A stretch of DNA of 64,000 bases from Pseudomonas nunensis (GCF_024296925.1 NZ_CP101125.1:2234501-2298500); one strand, 5' to 3'; positions 1 through 10,901 are shown, numbered from the stretch's first letter. Program-made: numbers and translations. The notes: a model not told the origin generated them from the sequence alone.

Positions 1-3000
1 ATGCCCGAGACCGCGTGGCCTTCGCCTCGAACCCGGCCTTCGACGCCAGCACCCTCGACGTCTGGGCGCCGCTGCTCAATGGCGGTTGCGTGGTGGTGAT
101 TGCGCAGGATGTGTTGCTCTCGCAAGAGCGCTTCAGCGCATTGCTGCTTGAACAAAAGATCAGTGTCTTGTGGATGACCGCAGGGCTGTTCCATCAGTAC
201 GCCGCCGGTTTGATGAGCATGTTTGGCCAGTTGCGCTACTTGATCGTTGGTGGCGATGTACTCGACCCAACGGTGATCGGTCGCGTGCTCAAGGAAGGCG
301 CGCCGCAGCACTTGCTCAACGGCTACGGCCCGACGGAAGCGACCACGTTCTCCACCACTTATGAGATCAGATCGGCCGGCGCGGGCAGCATTCCGATTGG
401 TCGTCCGGTCGGCAATACCCGGGTTTATGTGCTGGACGCCTACCAACGCCCGGCGCCCATCGGCGTGGCGGGCGAGTTGTACATCGGTGGCGACGGCGTA
501 GCCAACGGCTATCTGAACCGCCCTGAGCTGACCGCCGAAAAATTTGTCGCTGACCCGTTCAGCACCGAACCGCAGGCGCTGCTGTATCGCACCGGCGACC
601 TGGCGCGCTGGTTGCCGGACGGCAATGTCGAATACCTGGGCCGCAACGATGACCAGGTGAAGATTCGCGGTTTCCGCATCGAACTGGGCGAAATCGAAGC
701 CCGGTTGGCGCAATACGCCGAGATCAAGGACGCGGTGATCCTGGCCCGCGAAGACGTGCCGGGCGACAAACGCCTGGTCGCCTACTACACCTCGGCAAAC
801 GCGCTGGACATCGATGCATTACGCAGCCACCTGCGAGCGCAGTTGCCGGACTACATGGTCCCGGCCGCCTACGTGCGCCTCGATGTGCTGCCCCTGACTG
901 CGAACGGCAAACTCGACCGTAAGGCGCTGCCGGCACCGGACCTCGATGCGCTGATCACCCGCGAGTACGAAGCTCCGGTGGGCGACACCGAAATCATCCT
1001 GGCACGCATCTGGGCGCAGATCCTCACTGTGGAACAGGTCGGCCGTCACGATCATTTCTTCGAACTCGGCGGCCATTCGCTGCTGGCGGTGAAACTGATC
1101 GAGCAAATGCGCCAGTCCGGACTGAGCGCCGATGTACGTGTGCTGTTCAGCCAGCCGACCCTGGCTGCGCTGGCGGCAGCGGTTGGCAGCGGCAGCGAAG
1201 TGCGCGTCCCGGCGAACCTGATTCCTGTGCAATGCGAACACATCACCCCGAGCATGCTGCCGCTGATCGAGCTTGATCAAGCGGCCATCGATCACATCGT
1301 CAGCAGCGTTCCGGGCGGCGTGGGCAACGTGCAGGACATCTACCCGCTGGCGCCGTTGCAGGAAGGCATTCTCTATCACCATTTGGCCGCTGAGCAGGGC
1401 GACCCGTACGTGTTGCAGACGCTGTTCGAGCTGAGCAGCCGTGACCGGCTGACGGCGTTCGTCGCCGCGCTGCAAAACGTCATCGACCGCCATGACATCC
1501 TGCGCACCAGCGTGGTGTGGCAAGGGCTGGACGCACCGACGCAAGTGGTCTGGCGCGAGGCGAAGTTGCATCTGGAACAGGTCGATCTTGATGCCGCTGC
1601 CGGCGATATTGCCGCGCAGTTGCAGAACCAGTTCGACCCGCGACATTACCGACTGGATATCACCCAGGCGCCGATGCTGCGCCTGGCTTTCGCCGAGGAC
1701 GCAGCCAATCAGCGCTGGGTCGCGGTGTTGCTGTTCCACCACATGGCGCTCGACCACACCGCGATGGAAGTGGTGGTGCACGAGATGCAGGCGCACCTGT
1801 TGGGTGAGGCGGATCAACTGAGCGTGGCGGTGCCGTATCGCAACTACGTGGCTCAGGCTCGGTTGGGTGCGAGCCAGCAGGATCACGAAAAATTCTTCCG
1901 CGAGATGCTCGGCGATGTTGACGAACCAACCTTGCCGTTCGGTTTGCAGGATGTGCAGGGCGATGGCCGCGATGTCGAAGAGGCGCGGCAGGCGGTGGAC
2001 GCGAAGTTGAACCTGCGTCTGCGGGCTCAGGCGCGGCAGCTCGGCGTGAGTGCCGCGAGCCTGGTGCATCTGGCTTTTGCCCAGGTGCTGGGCAGGGTGT
2101 CCGGCAAGCAGGACGTGGTGTTCGGCACCGTGCTGATGGGCCGGATGCAGGGCGGCGAGGGTGCCGACCGCGCGCTGGGGATGTTCATCAACACCTTGCC
2201 GTTGCGGGTCGATGTCGGCGCGCAAGCGGTTCGCGACGGGGTGAAAGCCACCCATGCGCGGCTGACCGCACTGCTGGGGCATGAACATGCGCCGCTGGTG
2301 CTGGCGCAGCGTTGCAGTGGCGTGGTTGCGCCGGTGCCGCTGTTCAGTGCGTTGTTGAATTATCGACACAGCGCGGTGGCCGAGCCGTCGGCGATGTATC
2401 AGGCGGCATGGCACGGTATCGAGGTGCTTGGCGGGGAAGAACGGACCAACTATCCGCTGACGCTGAACGTCGACGATCTGGGTAACGGGTTTGCGTTGTC
2501 GGTGTTGGTGGCCGCGCAGGTTGGGGCGCAGCGGGTTTGCGCTTATGTGCATACGGCGCTGGAAAGTCTGGTGGAGGCGCTGGAGCAGGCGCCTCGGGCT
2601 TCGCTGAACAGCTTGGCGATTTTGCCGGTGTCGGAGCGTGAGCAGGTGTTGGTCGGGTTCAATGCGACTGATGCGTTGTATCCGCTGGATCAGACGGTTC
2701 ATGGGTTGTTTGAGTCGCAGGTTGAGCGTACGCCGGATGCGGTGGCGGTGGTTTATGGCGATCAGCGGTTGAGCTATCGCGAGTTGAATGAACGGGCGAA
2801 CCGGTTAGCGCATTACCTGCGCGGGCAGGGCGTGCGGCCGGATTCGCGGGTGGCGATTTGTGTAGAACGTAGTGCCGACATGGTCGTCGGGTTGTTGGCG
2901 ATTCTGAAGGCGGGCGGGGGGTATGTGCCACTGGATCCGGCGTATCCGCTGGACCGGATTGCCTACATGCTCGAAGACAGCGCGCCGGCCGTGGTGTTGG

Positions 3001-6000
3001 CTCAAGCTTCGACATTGGGCTTGTTGGCCGAAGCTTCGATGCCGGTCATCGATCTGGATAACAGCGTTTGGCAGGACGAATCCGTCGCAAATCCTTCGAT
3101 TGAAGGCCTGACACCGGCGCATCTCGCTTATGTGATCTACACCTCCGGCTCTACTGGTCTGCCGAAAGGCGTAATGATTGAACACCGCAACACGGTGAAC
3201 TTCCTGACCTGGGCGCATCGTTCGTTCGATGACGCCACGTTGGCCAAGACGCTGTTCTCGACCTCGCTCAACTTCGACTTGGCGGTCTATGAATGCTTCG
3301 CGCCACTGACGTCGGGCGGCAGCATCGATGTCGTGACTAATGTGCTGGAACTGCGAGACGACATCACGCTGATCAACACTGTGCCGTCGGCGCTAAAGGC
3401 GTTGCTGGAATCCGGCGGACTCAGCAAAAACGTGCACACGGTGAACGTCGCCGGTGAAGCGCTCAAACGCAGCCTGGTCGAAAACCTGTTTGAACAAACC
3501 GGCGTCCAGCGCCTGTGCAACCTCTACGGCCCTTCGGAAACCACAACCTACTCCAGCTGGGTCTCGATGGACCGCGAAGACGGTTTTGCGGCGCACATCG
3601 GCAAACCGGTAGCTAACACCCAGTTCTACCTGCTTGATGAACATCAACAACCGGTTCCACTGGGCGTGCCGGGCGAAATCTACATCGGCGGCGCTGGCGT
3701 AGCGCGTGGTTACCTGAACCGCGACGACCTGACTGCCGAACGTTTTCTTAACGATCCATTCCGCACCAACGCCCGCATGTACAAAACCGGTGACCTCGGC
3801 CGCTACCTGCCCGACGGCAACATCGAATACCTCGGCCGCAACGACGATCAAGTCAAAATCCGCGGTTTCCGCATCGAACTCGGCGAGATCGAAGCCAAAC
3901 TCGCGCAACACGTCGATATCCAGGAAACCGTAGTCCTGGCCCGCGAAGACGTCCCCGGCGATAAACGCCTGGTCGCGTACTACACCGCGCCGACAACCCT
4001 CGATATCGACGCGTTACGCCGCCATCTACAAGCACAACTCCCGGACTACATGGTCCCGGCAGCCTACGTCCATCTCGACAAACTGCCACTGACCCCCAAC
4101 GGCAAACTCGACCGTAAAGCTCTGCCGATCCCGGACCTGGACGCCGTGATCACCCGAGGCTACGAAGCCCCCCTCGGCGAAACCGAAACGACACTCGCGC
4201 AGATCTGGCAAGACCTGCTGGGCCTGCCGCAAGTCAGCCGCCACGACCACTTCTTCGAACTCGGCGGTCACTCACTCCTAGCCGTCAGCCTGATCGAACG
4301 CATGCGTCAGGCTGGCCTCAGCACTGATGTCCGCGCATTGTTCAGCCAACCGACCTTGGCTGCACTGGCCGCAGCAGTTGGTAGCGGCAGCGAGGTCCAC
4401 GTCCCGGCCAACCTGATCCCCGCAAACGGCGACTACATCTCCCCGGCCATGCTGTCACTGGCCACACTGACTCAAGAATCCATCGACAGCATCGTCGCCA
4501 CGGTCCCCGGCGGCGCCCGCAACGTGCAGGACATCTACCCGCTGGCACCCCTGCAGGAAGGCATCCTCTACCACCACCTCGCTGCCGAGCAGGGCGACCC
4601 GTACGTGCTGCAAACCCAGTTCGCTTTCGACAGCCGCGAACACCTCGACGCGTTCACCCAAGCGTTGCAAATCGTGATCGACCGCCACGACATCCTCCGC
4701 ACTTCGATGGTCTGGGAAGGGCTGGACGAACCGGTGCAAGTGGTCTGGCGTCACGCGCAACTGTCTGTGGAAGAAGTGGTGTTGGCAGCGGCCGAAGGCG
4801 ATATCGCCGATCAGTTACGTGAACGTTTCGACTCCCGCCACCATCGTCTCGACATCCGTCAGGCGCCGCTGCTGTGCATTAAATTTGCGCAGGATGCGGC
4901 CAATCAGCGCTGGGTCGCGACCTTGCTGTTCCACCACATGGCACTCGACCACACCGCGCTGGACGTGGTGCGCCACGAAATGCAGGCGCATTTGTTGGGT
5001 CAATCGGACCAGCTGGGCGCTGCCGTGCCGTATCGCAACTACGTGGCCCAGGCGCGTCTGGGCGTCAGCGAACAAGCGCACGAAACCTTCTTCCGCGAGA
5101 TGCTCGGCGACATTGACGAGCCGACACTGCCGTTCGGTTTGACCCAGGTCCTGGGCGATGGACGCGAGATCGAAGAAGCGACGCAAGCCGTCGATCAGGC
5201 CCTGAGCCTGCGTCTGCGAGCACAGGCCCGGCGCCTTGGTGTGGGTGCCGCGAGCCTGGTGCATCTGGCCTGGGCTCAGGTGCTGGGCATGGCTAGCGGT
5301 CAGCCGGACGTGGTGTTCGGCACCGTGCTGATGGGCCGGATGCAGGGCGGTGAGGGCGCTGATCGTGCCTTGGGCATGTTCATCAACACCTTGCCGATCC
5401 GCGTGCAGGTCGATGCACAAAACGTCCGCGCCGCTGTCACCGCCACCCACACACGATTGACCGGACTGTTGGGGCATGAACACGCCTCGCTGGCCCTGGC
5501 CCAGCGTTGCAGTGGCGTGGCCGCGCCAGCGCCGCTGTTCAGCGCACTGTTGAACTACCGCCACAGTTCGGTCCAGCTGACCGATGAAGTGCTGTCCGCC
5601 TGGAGCGGCATGCACCTGCTCGCCAGCGAAGAACGCACCAACTACCCGCTGACCCTCAACGTTGATGACTTGGGCCAGGGCTTCAGCCTGACCGCGCAGG
5701 TCGAGGCGCAGATCGGCGCGCAACGCATCTGCGGCTATATGCAGGTGGCGCTGGAAAGCCTCGTCCACGCCCTGGAGCACGCACCGCACACCGCAATGCG
5801 CGACTTGACCGTGTTGCCGCTGGCAGAACGTCAACAACTGCTCGAGACCTGGAATGCACCGACCGGCGAATACGGCCATGACTTCACCATTCATGGTCTG
5901 TTTGAAGCGCAAGCAAGCGTGCAGCCCGATGCAGTGGCGGTGGTGTTTGAGGATCAATCGCTGACTTATGGCGAACTCAACGCCCGGGCCAATCAGGTCG

Positions 6001-9000
6001 CCCATCGCCTGCTGTCGCTGGGTATTCGCCCGGATGACCGAGTGGCGATTTGCGTCGAACGTGGCCTGGAAATGATCGTCGGCCTGCTGGGTATCCTGAA
6101 ATCCGGCGCCGGCTACGTGCCGCTGGACCCGGCGTATCCGGCAGAACGCATTGCCTACATGCTGGAAGACAGCACGCCCGTGGCGATCCTGGTTCACGCC
6201 GCCACCCGCGAGTTGCTGGCGGAAGAATCGGTGCGGGTGATCGACCTCGATTGCGCGTCGTTGCACAGCCAATCGACGACCAATCCGCCGGTGCCGGAGC
6301 TGACGTCGGCGCACCTGGCTTACGTGATCTACACCTCGGGTTCCACTGGCCTGCCGAAAGGCGTGATGGTCGAACACCGCAACGTCGCGCGGCTGTTTGC
6401 CGCGACGCAGGCATGGTTCGAATTCGGCCCGCAGGATGTCTGGGCGCTGTTCCATTCCTTTGCCTTCGACTTCTCGGTCTGGGAAATCTGGGGTGCGTTG
6501 ACTCATGGCGGCCGTCTGCTGGTGGTGCCGCAAGCAACCAGCCGTTCGCCGGACGAGTGTTATGCCTTGCTGTGCGAGGCCGGTGTCACGGTGCTCAACC
6601 AGACGCCGAGCGCCTTCCGTCAACTGATTGCCGCCCAAGGCGAAAAACCTAGAGCCCACAACCTGCGCCAAGTGATTTTCGGCGGCGAAGCGCTGGAGCC
6701 GGGCCTGCTCAAACCATGGTATGCCCGTGCGGTTAACGACCAGACGCAACTGGTCAACATGTACGGCATCACCGAAACCACGGTGCACGTGACCTATCGC
6801 GCGTTGCAGCCAGTCGATGCGCAACGGGCCGGCGTCAGCCCGATTGGCGGGCGCATTCCGGATTTGCAGTTGTACATCCTCAATCCGCAGCGCGAGCCGG
6901 TGCCGGTGGGTGTCATCGGCGAAATGTACGTCGGTGGTGCCGGTGTCGCGCGGGGTTACCTGAACCGCGACGAATTGACCGCCGAACGCTTCTTGAGCAA
7001 CCCGTTCAGCTGCGAGCCGAACGCACGCATGTACCGCACCGGTGACCTCGGTCGCTGGCTGGCGGATGGCACGGTCGAATACCTTGGCCGAAACGATGAG
7101 CAGGTGAAGATTCGCGGTTTCCGCATTGAGCTGGGTGAAATCCAGGCCACGTTGGCTACCTGCGCAGGCGTCAGTGAAGCGCTGGTCATCGCCCGCGAAG
7201 ATGTGCCGGGTGACAAGCGCCTCGTAGCGTATGTGATTGCCGAAGATGGTGCGGAACTCAGCGCCGCCGAACTGCGCGCCCAACTGCTGGACACCCTGGC
7301 CGACTACATGGTGCCGAGCGCCTTCGTGACATTGACTGCGTTTCCGCTGACCGCCAACGGCAAGCTCGACCGCAAGGCACTGCCGGCACCGGATCAGGCT
7401 TCGGTGGCGTCCCAGGCCTACGCCGCCCCACAAGGCATCGTGGAAACAACCCTCGCGTCCATCTGGCAAGAGCTGCTGGACCTCGAGCAAATCGGTCGTC
7501 ACGACAATTTCTTTGAGCTGGGCGGCCACTCGCTGCTCGCAGTGAAGTTGATCGAGCGCATGCGCCACGCCGGTTTGAGTGCCGACGTGCGAGTGCTGTT
7601 CGGCCAACCGACACTGGCGGCGCTGGCGGCTGCGGTCGGTGGCTATACCGAAGTGATCGTGCCGCTGAATCTGATTGCCACCGATTGCCAACGCATCACC
7701 CCGGACATGCTGCCCCTGGCGCGTCTGGAGCAGTCGGTGATTGATCACATCGTCTCGATGGTGCCTGGCGGCGTCAGTAATGTGCAGGACATCTACCCGC
7801 TGGCGCCGTTGCAGGAGGGGATCTTGTATCACCACCTCGCGGCCGCCCAGGGTGATCCGTACCTGCAATATGTGATGTTCGGCTTCGACAGCTTCGCGCG
7901 CCTGAACAGTTTCAGTCAGGCGCTGCAAGCCGTGGTCGCGCGGCACGACATCCTGCGCACCGGTGTGCTGTGGGAAGGTCTGGCCGAACCGATGCAAGTG
8001 GTCTGGCGTGACGCGCGACTGGTGGTAGAAGCCGTTGAACTGGAGTCGGCGGCCGGCGATATCGCCACACAACTGCACCAGCGCTTCGACCCACGGCACT
8101 ATCGCCTGGACATCCGCGAAGCACCGATGATGCGCATCGCCTATGCGCAGGACACGGCGAATCAGCGCTGGGTCGGCATCTTGCTGTTCCATCACCTGGT
8201 GGACGATGCCACGTCGCTGGCGGTACTGGCCTCGGAAATCGAGGCGCACATGCTCGGCCAGGCACAACGCCTGCCGATGTCGGTGCCGTACCGCAATTAC
8301 GTGGCCCAGGCTCGACTCGGTGTCAGCCGCGAAGCCCACGAAGCGTTCTTCCGCGACATGCTTGGTGAGGTCGACGAACCGACCTTGCCGTTCGGCTTGC
8401 AGGATGTGCAAGGCGATGGCAGCGGCATAGAGGAAGTGCGCGAGGACATCGACACCGACCTTAGCCGTCGCTTGCGGGTACAGGCCCGTCAGCTCGGGGT
8501 GAGTGCGGCGAGTTTGTATCACCTGGTCTGGGCGCAGGTGCTGGCCAAGGTCTCGGGCCGCGACGACGTGGTGTTCGGCACCGTGCTGATCGGCCGCATG
8601 CAGGCCGGCGAGGGCGCTGATCGTGCCTTGGGCATGTTCATCAACACCTTGCCGTTGCGCGTGCAAGTGGGCGAACAGGCTGTGCGAGCCGGCGTGAAAG
8701 CCACGCACAAACAACTGACCGCGCTGCTGGGCCACGAGCACGCCTCGCTGGTGCTGGCGCAACGTTGCAGCGGCGTGGCGGCACCGACACCGCTGTTCAG
8801 TGCCTTGCTCAATTACCGCCACACCGGGGCGATGACGTCGAAGGAAGCGTTGTCAGCGTGGAATGGCATCGAATTGCTCAGCGGCGAAGAACGCACTAAC
8901 TACCCGTTGACCTTGTCGGTGGATGATCAGGGCGAGTCGTTCAGCTTCACCGTCATGACCCCGGCGCGGATCGGTGCGCAGCGTATCTGCGGTTATGTGC

Positions 9001-10901
9001 AGCAGACGTTGCAAGGCCTGATCAGCATGCTCGAACAGACCCCGGATGCGCCGCTGCACCAATTGTCGATCCTGCCGGCTGCCGAAACCGAGCAGCTGCG
9101 GGTGACGTTCAACGCCACCGAGCGCGATTACCCACGGGATCTGTTGATTCACGAGCTGTTCGAGCAGCAAGTCGCCCGCCGTCCCGAGGCCTGTGCGGTC
9201 AGCGATGACAGCGGCCAGGTCCTGACCTACGCCGCGCTCAATCGCCGGGCCAACCAAGTCGCCCATCAGTTGATCGAACTCGGCGTCGGTCCCGATGCAC
9301 GGGTTGCCGTGTGCCTGCGCCGTAGCCCGGAGATGGTGATTGCACTGTTGGCGATCCTCAAGGCCGGCGGCGCCTATGTGCCGATCGACCCGGATCTGCC
9401 GGACGCTCGCCGCGAATACATGCTCGACGACAGCGCGCCGTTGGCGGTGTTGAGCAGCGCGGAGTTGGCGCAAACCCTGCCAATGCCGGGCGCGCCGGTG
9501 TTGGTGCTGGATCGCGATACTTATGACTTCCCCGACACCAATCCGCAAACACCGGGCCTCAACGCCACGCACCTGGCCTACGTGCTCTACACCTCGGGCT
9601 CGACCGGCATGCCGAAAGGCGTGATGAACGAGCATCGCGGCGTGGTCAATCGCCTGCTCTGGGCGCGGGACGAATACCGCGTCGATGAAACCGACCGCGT
9701 CCTGCAAAAGACCCCGTTCGGCTTCGACGTGTCGGTCTGGGAATTCTTCCTGCCATTGCTGGCCGGTGCGCAACTGGTGATGGCGCGGCCCGGTGGCCAT
9801 CAGGAACCGGATTACATCGCGCACACCATTCGCAGCGCTGGCATCACCCTGTTGCACTTCGTGCCGTCGATGCTCGAGCTGTTCCTGGAACGTCGCGACA
9901 GCCAAGGCTTCCCTGGCTTGCGTCGAGTGTTGTGCAGTGGCGAGGCATTGCCCCGCAGTTTGCAAAAACGCTTCGAACAACAACTGGCCGAGGTCGAGCT
10001 GCATAACCTCTACGGACCGACCGAAGCGGCCATCGACGTCACCGCGTGGCAGTGCCGTCCGACGGATCAGGGCGACAGCGTGCCGATTGGCCGACCGATC
10101 GCCAACATCCAGATCCACATACTGGACAACCACGGCGCGCCAACGCCACTGGGCATTGCCGGGGAAATCAACATCGGCGGCGTCGGCGTGGCTCGGGGTT
10201 ACCTGAACCTGCCGGAACTGAGTGCCGAGCGCTTTGTGGCTGATCCGTTTTCCAGCGATCCCGAGGCTCGCCTGTACAAAACCGGTGACCTCGGTCGCTG
10301 GCTGCCCGATGGCTCGGTCGAGTACCTGGGCCGTAACGACTTCCAGGTGAAGATTCGCGGTTTCCGCATTGAGTTGGGCGAGATTGAAGCCAAGCTGGCC
10401 AATCACCCCGAGGTCAAGGAAACCGTGGTGTTGGCCCGTGAAGACGTGCCGGGCGAAAAACGCCTGGTGGCTTACTACACGACCCCGGGTGGCGCGCTGG
10501 AGGTGGAAATCCTGCGCTCGCACCTGCAAAGCCGACTGCCGACCTATATGGTCCCGGCGGCCTATGTACACCTCGAGGCCTTGCCACTGACCGCCAACGG
10601 CAAACTCGACCGCAAGGCGCTGCCGGCACCGGACCTGGCGTCCCTGATCACCCGCGGCTACGAAGCACCCATCGGCGACACCGAAATCACCCTGGCCCAA
10701 CTCTGGGCGGAAGTCCTCAACGTGGAGCGCGTCGGCCGTCACGATCACTTCTTCGAACTCGGCGGGCACTCGCTGCTGGCCGTCAGCCTGATGGAGCGCA
10801 TGCGCCAGGAAGGTCTGGAAGCGGATGTCAGGACGTTGTTCGAGCAACCCACGCTCTCGGAATACGCAGCAACGACAGAAAAAATGGAGATTGTCCTGTG
10901 A
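1..10901 (+). CDS. Non-ribosomal peptide synthetase NRPS-1, 3' part (A-T, then 3 x C-A-T)
   Basis: A cytoplasmic multimodular synthetase that elongates the peptide of a lipopeptide. The reading frame is open at the left edge (first full codon at base 3) and the usual sequence before FASNPAFDAS is missing, so the true start is upstream; the GTG at 15 is not a start. Visible order: A(Val, C-terminal two thirds)-T, C-A(Ala)-T, C-A(Thr)-T, C-A(Ser)-T. Every carrier domain has the phosphopantetheine motif FFELGGHSLLA, and every A domain ends in the NGKLDRKALP lysine motif. All three C domains carry the HH[LI]xxxxGD motif of dual C/E domains, so upstream residues should be delivered as D isomers. 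It has no TE and ends just after the last carrier domain, passing the chain to NRPS-2. Its TGA overlaps the NRPS-2 start codon. Confidence 0.97.
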   Translation, partial: ARDRVAFASNPAFDASTLDVWAPLLNGGCVVVIAQDVLLSQERFSALLLEQKISVLWMTAGLFHQYAAGLMSMFGQLRYLIVGGDVLDPTVIGRVLKEGAPQHLLNGYGPTEATTFSTTYEIRSAGAGSIPIGRPVGNTRVYVLDAYQRPAPIGVAGELYIGGDGVANGYLNRPELTAEKFVADPFSTEPQALLYRTGDLARWLPDGNVEYLGRNDDQVKIRGFRIELGEIEARLAQYAEIKDAVILAREDVPGDKRLVAYYTSANALDIDALRSHLRAQLPDYMVPAAYVRLDVLPLTANGKLDRKALPAPDLDALITREYEAPVGDTEIILARIWAQILTVEQVGRHDHFFELGGHSLLAVKLIEQMRQSGLSADVRVLFSQPTLAALAAAVGSGSEVRVPANLIPVQCEHITPSMLPLIELDQAAIDHIVSSVPGGVGNVQDIYPLAPLQEGILYHHLAAEQGDPYVLQTLFELSSRDRLTAFVAALQNVIDRHDILRTSVVWQGLDAPTQVVWREAKLHLEQVDLDAAAGDIAAQLQNQFDPRHYRLDITQAPMLRLAFAEDAANQRWVAVLLFHHMALDHTAMEVVVHEMQAHLLGEADQLSVAVPYRNYVAQARLGASQQDHEKFFREMLGDVDEPTLPFGLQDVQGDGRDVEEARQAVDAKLNLRLRAQARQLGVSAASLVHLAFAQVLGRVSGKQDVVFGTVLMGRMQGGEGADRALGMFINTLPLRVDVGAQAVRDGVKATHARLTALLGHEHAPLVLAQRCSGVVAPVPLFSALLNYRHSAVAEPSAMYQAAWHGIEVLGGEERTNYPLTLNVDDLGNGFALSVLVAAQVGAQRVCAYVHTALESLVEALEQAPRASLNSLAILPVSEREQVLVGFNATDALYPLDQTVHGLFESQVERTPDAVAVVYGDQRLSYRELNERANRLAHYLRGQGVRPDSRVAICVERSADMVVGLLAILKAGGGYVPLDPAYPLDRIAYMLEDSAPAVVLAQASTLGLLAEASMPVIDLDNSVWQDESVANPSIEGLTPAHLAYVIYTSGSTGLPKGVMIEHRNTVNFLTWAHRSFDDATLAKTLFSTSLNFDLAVYECFAPLTSGGSIDVVTNVLELRDDITLINTVPSALKALLESGGLSKNVHTVNVAGEALKRSLVENLFEQTGVQRLCNLYGPSETTTYSSWVSMDREDGFAAHIGKPVANTQFYLLDEHQQPVPLGVPGEIYIGGAGVARGYLNRDDLTAERFLNDPFRTNARMYKTGDLGRYLPDGNIEYLGRNDDQVKIRGFRIELGEIEAKLAQHVDIQETVVLAREDVPGDKRLVAYYTAPTTLDIDALRRHLQAQLPDYMVPAAYVHLDKLPLTPNGKLDRKALPIPDLDAVITRGYEAPLGETETTLAQIWQDLLGLPQVSRHDHFFELGGHSLLAVSLIERMRQAGLSTDVRALFSQPTLAALAAAVGSGSEVHVPANLIPANGDYISPAMLSLATLTQESIDSIVATVPGGARNVQDIYPLAPLQEGILYHHLAAEQGDPYVLQTQFAFDSREHLDAFTQALQIVIDRHDILRTSMVWEGLDEPVQVVWRHAQLSVEEVVLAAAEGDIADQLRERFDSRHHRLDIRQAPLLCIKFAQDAANQRWVATLLFHHMALDHTALDVVRHEMQAHLLGQSDQLGAAVPYRNYVAQARLGVSEQAHETFFREMLGDIDEPTLPFGLTQVLGDGREIEEATQAVDQALSLRLRAQARRLGVGAASLVHLAWAQVLGMASGQPDVVFGTVLMGRMQGGEGADRALGMFINTLPIRVQVDAQNVRAAVTATHTRLTGLLGHEHASLALAQRCSGVAAPAPLFSALLNYRHSSVQLTDEVLSAWSGMHLLASEERTNYPLTLNVDDLGQGFSLTAQVEAQIGAQRICGYMQVALESLVHALEHAPHTAMRDLTVLPLAERQQLLETWNAPTGEYGHDFTIHGLFEAQASVQPDAVAVVFEDQSLTYGELNARANQVAHRLLSLGIRPDDRVAICVERGLEMIVGLLGILKSGAGYVPLDPAYPAERIAYMLEDSTPVAILVHAATRELLAEESVRVIDLDCASLHSQSTTNPPVPELTSAHLAYVIYTSGSTGLPKGVMVEHRNVARLFAATQAWFEFGPQDVWALFHSFAFDFSVWEIWGALTHGGRLLVVPQATSRSPDECYALLCEAGVTVLNQTPSAFRQLIAAQGEKPRAHNLRQVIFGGEALEPGLLKPWYARAVNDQTQLVNMYGITETTVHVTYRALQPVDAQRAGVSPIGGRIPDLQLYILNPQREPVPVGVIGEMYVGGAGVARGYLNRDELTAERFLSNPFSCEPNARMYRTGDLGRWLADGTVEYLGRNDEQVKIRGFRIELGEIQATLATCAGVSEALVIAREDVPGDKRLVAYVIAEDGAELSAAELRAQLLDTLADYMVPSAFVTLTAFPLTANGKLDRKALPAPDQASVASQAYAAPQGIVETTLASIWQELLDLEQIGRHDNFFELGGHSLLAVKLIERMRHAGLSADVRVLFGQPTLAALAAAVGGYTEVIVPLNLIATDCQRITPDMLPLARLEQSVIDHIVSMVPGGVSNVQDIYPLAPLQEGILYHHLAAAQGDPYLQYVMFGFDSFARLNSFSQALQAVVARHDILRTGVLWEGLAEPMQVVWRDARLVVEAVELESAAGDIATQLHQRFDPRHYRLDIREAPMMRIAYAQDTANQRWVGILLFHHLVDDATSLAVLASEIEAHMLGQAQRLPMSVPYRNYVAQARLGVSREAHEAFFRDMLGEVDEPTLPFGLQDVQGDGSGIEEVREDIDTDLSRRLRVQARQLGVSAASLYHLVWAQVLAKVSGRDDVVFGTVLIGRMQAGEGADRALGMFINTLPLRVQVGEQAVRAGVKATHKQLTALLGHEHASLVLAQRCSGVAAPTPLFSALLNYRHTGAMTSKEALSAWNGIELLSGEERTNYPLTLSVDDQGESFSFTVMTPARIGAQRICGYVQQTLQGLISMLEQTPDAPLHQLSILPAAETEQLRVTFNATERDYPRDLLIHELFEQQVARRPEACAVSDDSGQVLTYAALNRRANQVAHQLIELGVGPDARVAVCLRRSPEMVIALLAILKAGGAYVPIDPDLPDARREYMLDDSAPLAVLSSAELAQTLPMPGAPVLVLDRDTYDFPDTNPQTPGLNATHLAYVLYTSGSTGMPKGVMNEHRGVVNRLLWARDEYRVDETDRVLQKTPFGFDVSVWEFFLPLLAGAQLVMARPGGHQEPDYIAHTIRSAGITLLHFVPSMLELFLERRDSQGFPGLRRVLCSGEALPRSLQKRFEQQLAEVELHNLYGPTEAAIDVTAWQCRPTDQGDSVPIGRPIANIQIHILDNHGAPTPLGIAGEINIGGVGVARGYLNLPELSAERFVADPFSSDPEARLYKTGDLGRWLPDGSVEYLGRNDFQVKIRGFRIELGEIEAKLANHPEVKETVVLAREDVPGEKRLVAYYTTPGGALEVEILRSHLQSRLPTYMVPAAYVHLEALPLTANGKLDRKALPAPDLASLITRGYEAPIGDTEITLAQLWAEVLNVERVGRHDHFFELGGHSLLAVSLMERMRQEGLEADVRTLFEQPTLSEYAATTEKMEIVL
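3..1200 (+). other. Module M1 (partial): A(Val)-T
   Basis: The A domain begins inside the window just before core motif A4. Specificity residues read D-A-L-W-I-G-G-T-F-K (FDASTL, VLWMTAG, LIVGGD, NGYGPTEATTF), a valine-type code. The carrier serine codon is 1077-1079. The C domain of this module lies upstream of the window. Confidence 0.8.
1201..4395 (+). other. Module M2: dual C/E - A(Ala) - T
   Basis: The C domain has NVQDIYPLAPLQEGILYHH followed by LAAEQGD (dual C/E signature; first His codons about 1377-1382) and active site HHMALDH. The A-domain code reads D-L-Y-N-N-A-L-T-Y-K (FDLAVY, LINTVPS, VNVAGE, NLYGPSETTTY), which I assign to alanine. The carrier serine is 4272-4274. Confidence 0.72.
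4396..7659 (+). other. Module M3: dual C/E - A(Thr) - T
   Basis: Dual C/E domain with active site HHMALDH. The A-domain code D-F-W-N-I-G-M-V-H-K (FDFSVW, VLNQTPS, VIFGGE, NMYGITETTVH) is the classic threonine code. The next module's C domain has the unusual HHxVDDATSL active site, so this Thr is a candidate for conversion to dehydrobutyrine (Dhb). Carrier serine 7530-7532. Confidence 0.88.
7660..10898 (+). other. Module M4: variant dual C/E (HHLVDDATSL) - A(Ser) - T
   Basis: The N-terminal part is dual C/E-like (YHHLAAAQGD), but the active site at 8190-8219 reads HHLVDDATSL instead of HHMALDHTAL, and the segment after GD is one residue shorter (GDPYLQY). It accepts the Thr from M3. The A-domain code D-V-W-H-L-S-L-I-D-K is a serine code. 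Carrier serine 10770-10772. Confidence 0.87.

Noticed and set aside
15..17. GTG as the start of NRPS-1
   Set aside because: The frame is open to the left edge, and the sequence begins in the middle of an A domain just before motif A4.
4815..8822. A 1,335-codon open frame on the minus strand, with similar ones at 819-2702, 8853-10925, 10949-13072, 27349-29760 and 49276-51402
   Set aside because: They lie wholly or almost wholly inside NRPS genes, show no domain motifs, and are His/Gln/Arg-rich as expected when GC-rich repetitive code is read backwards. They recur at the same place in each module.
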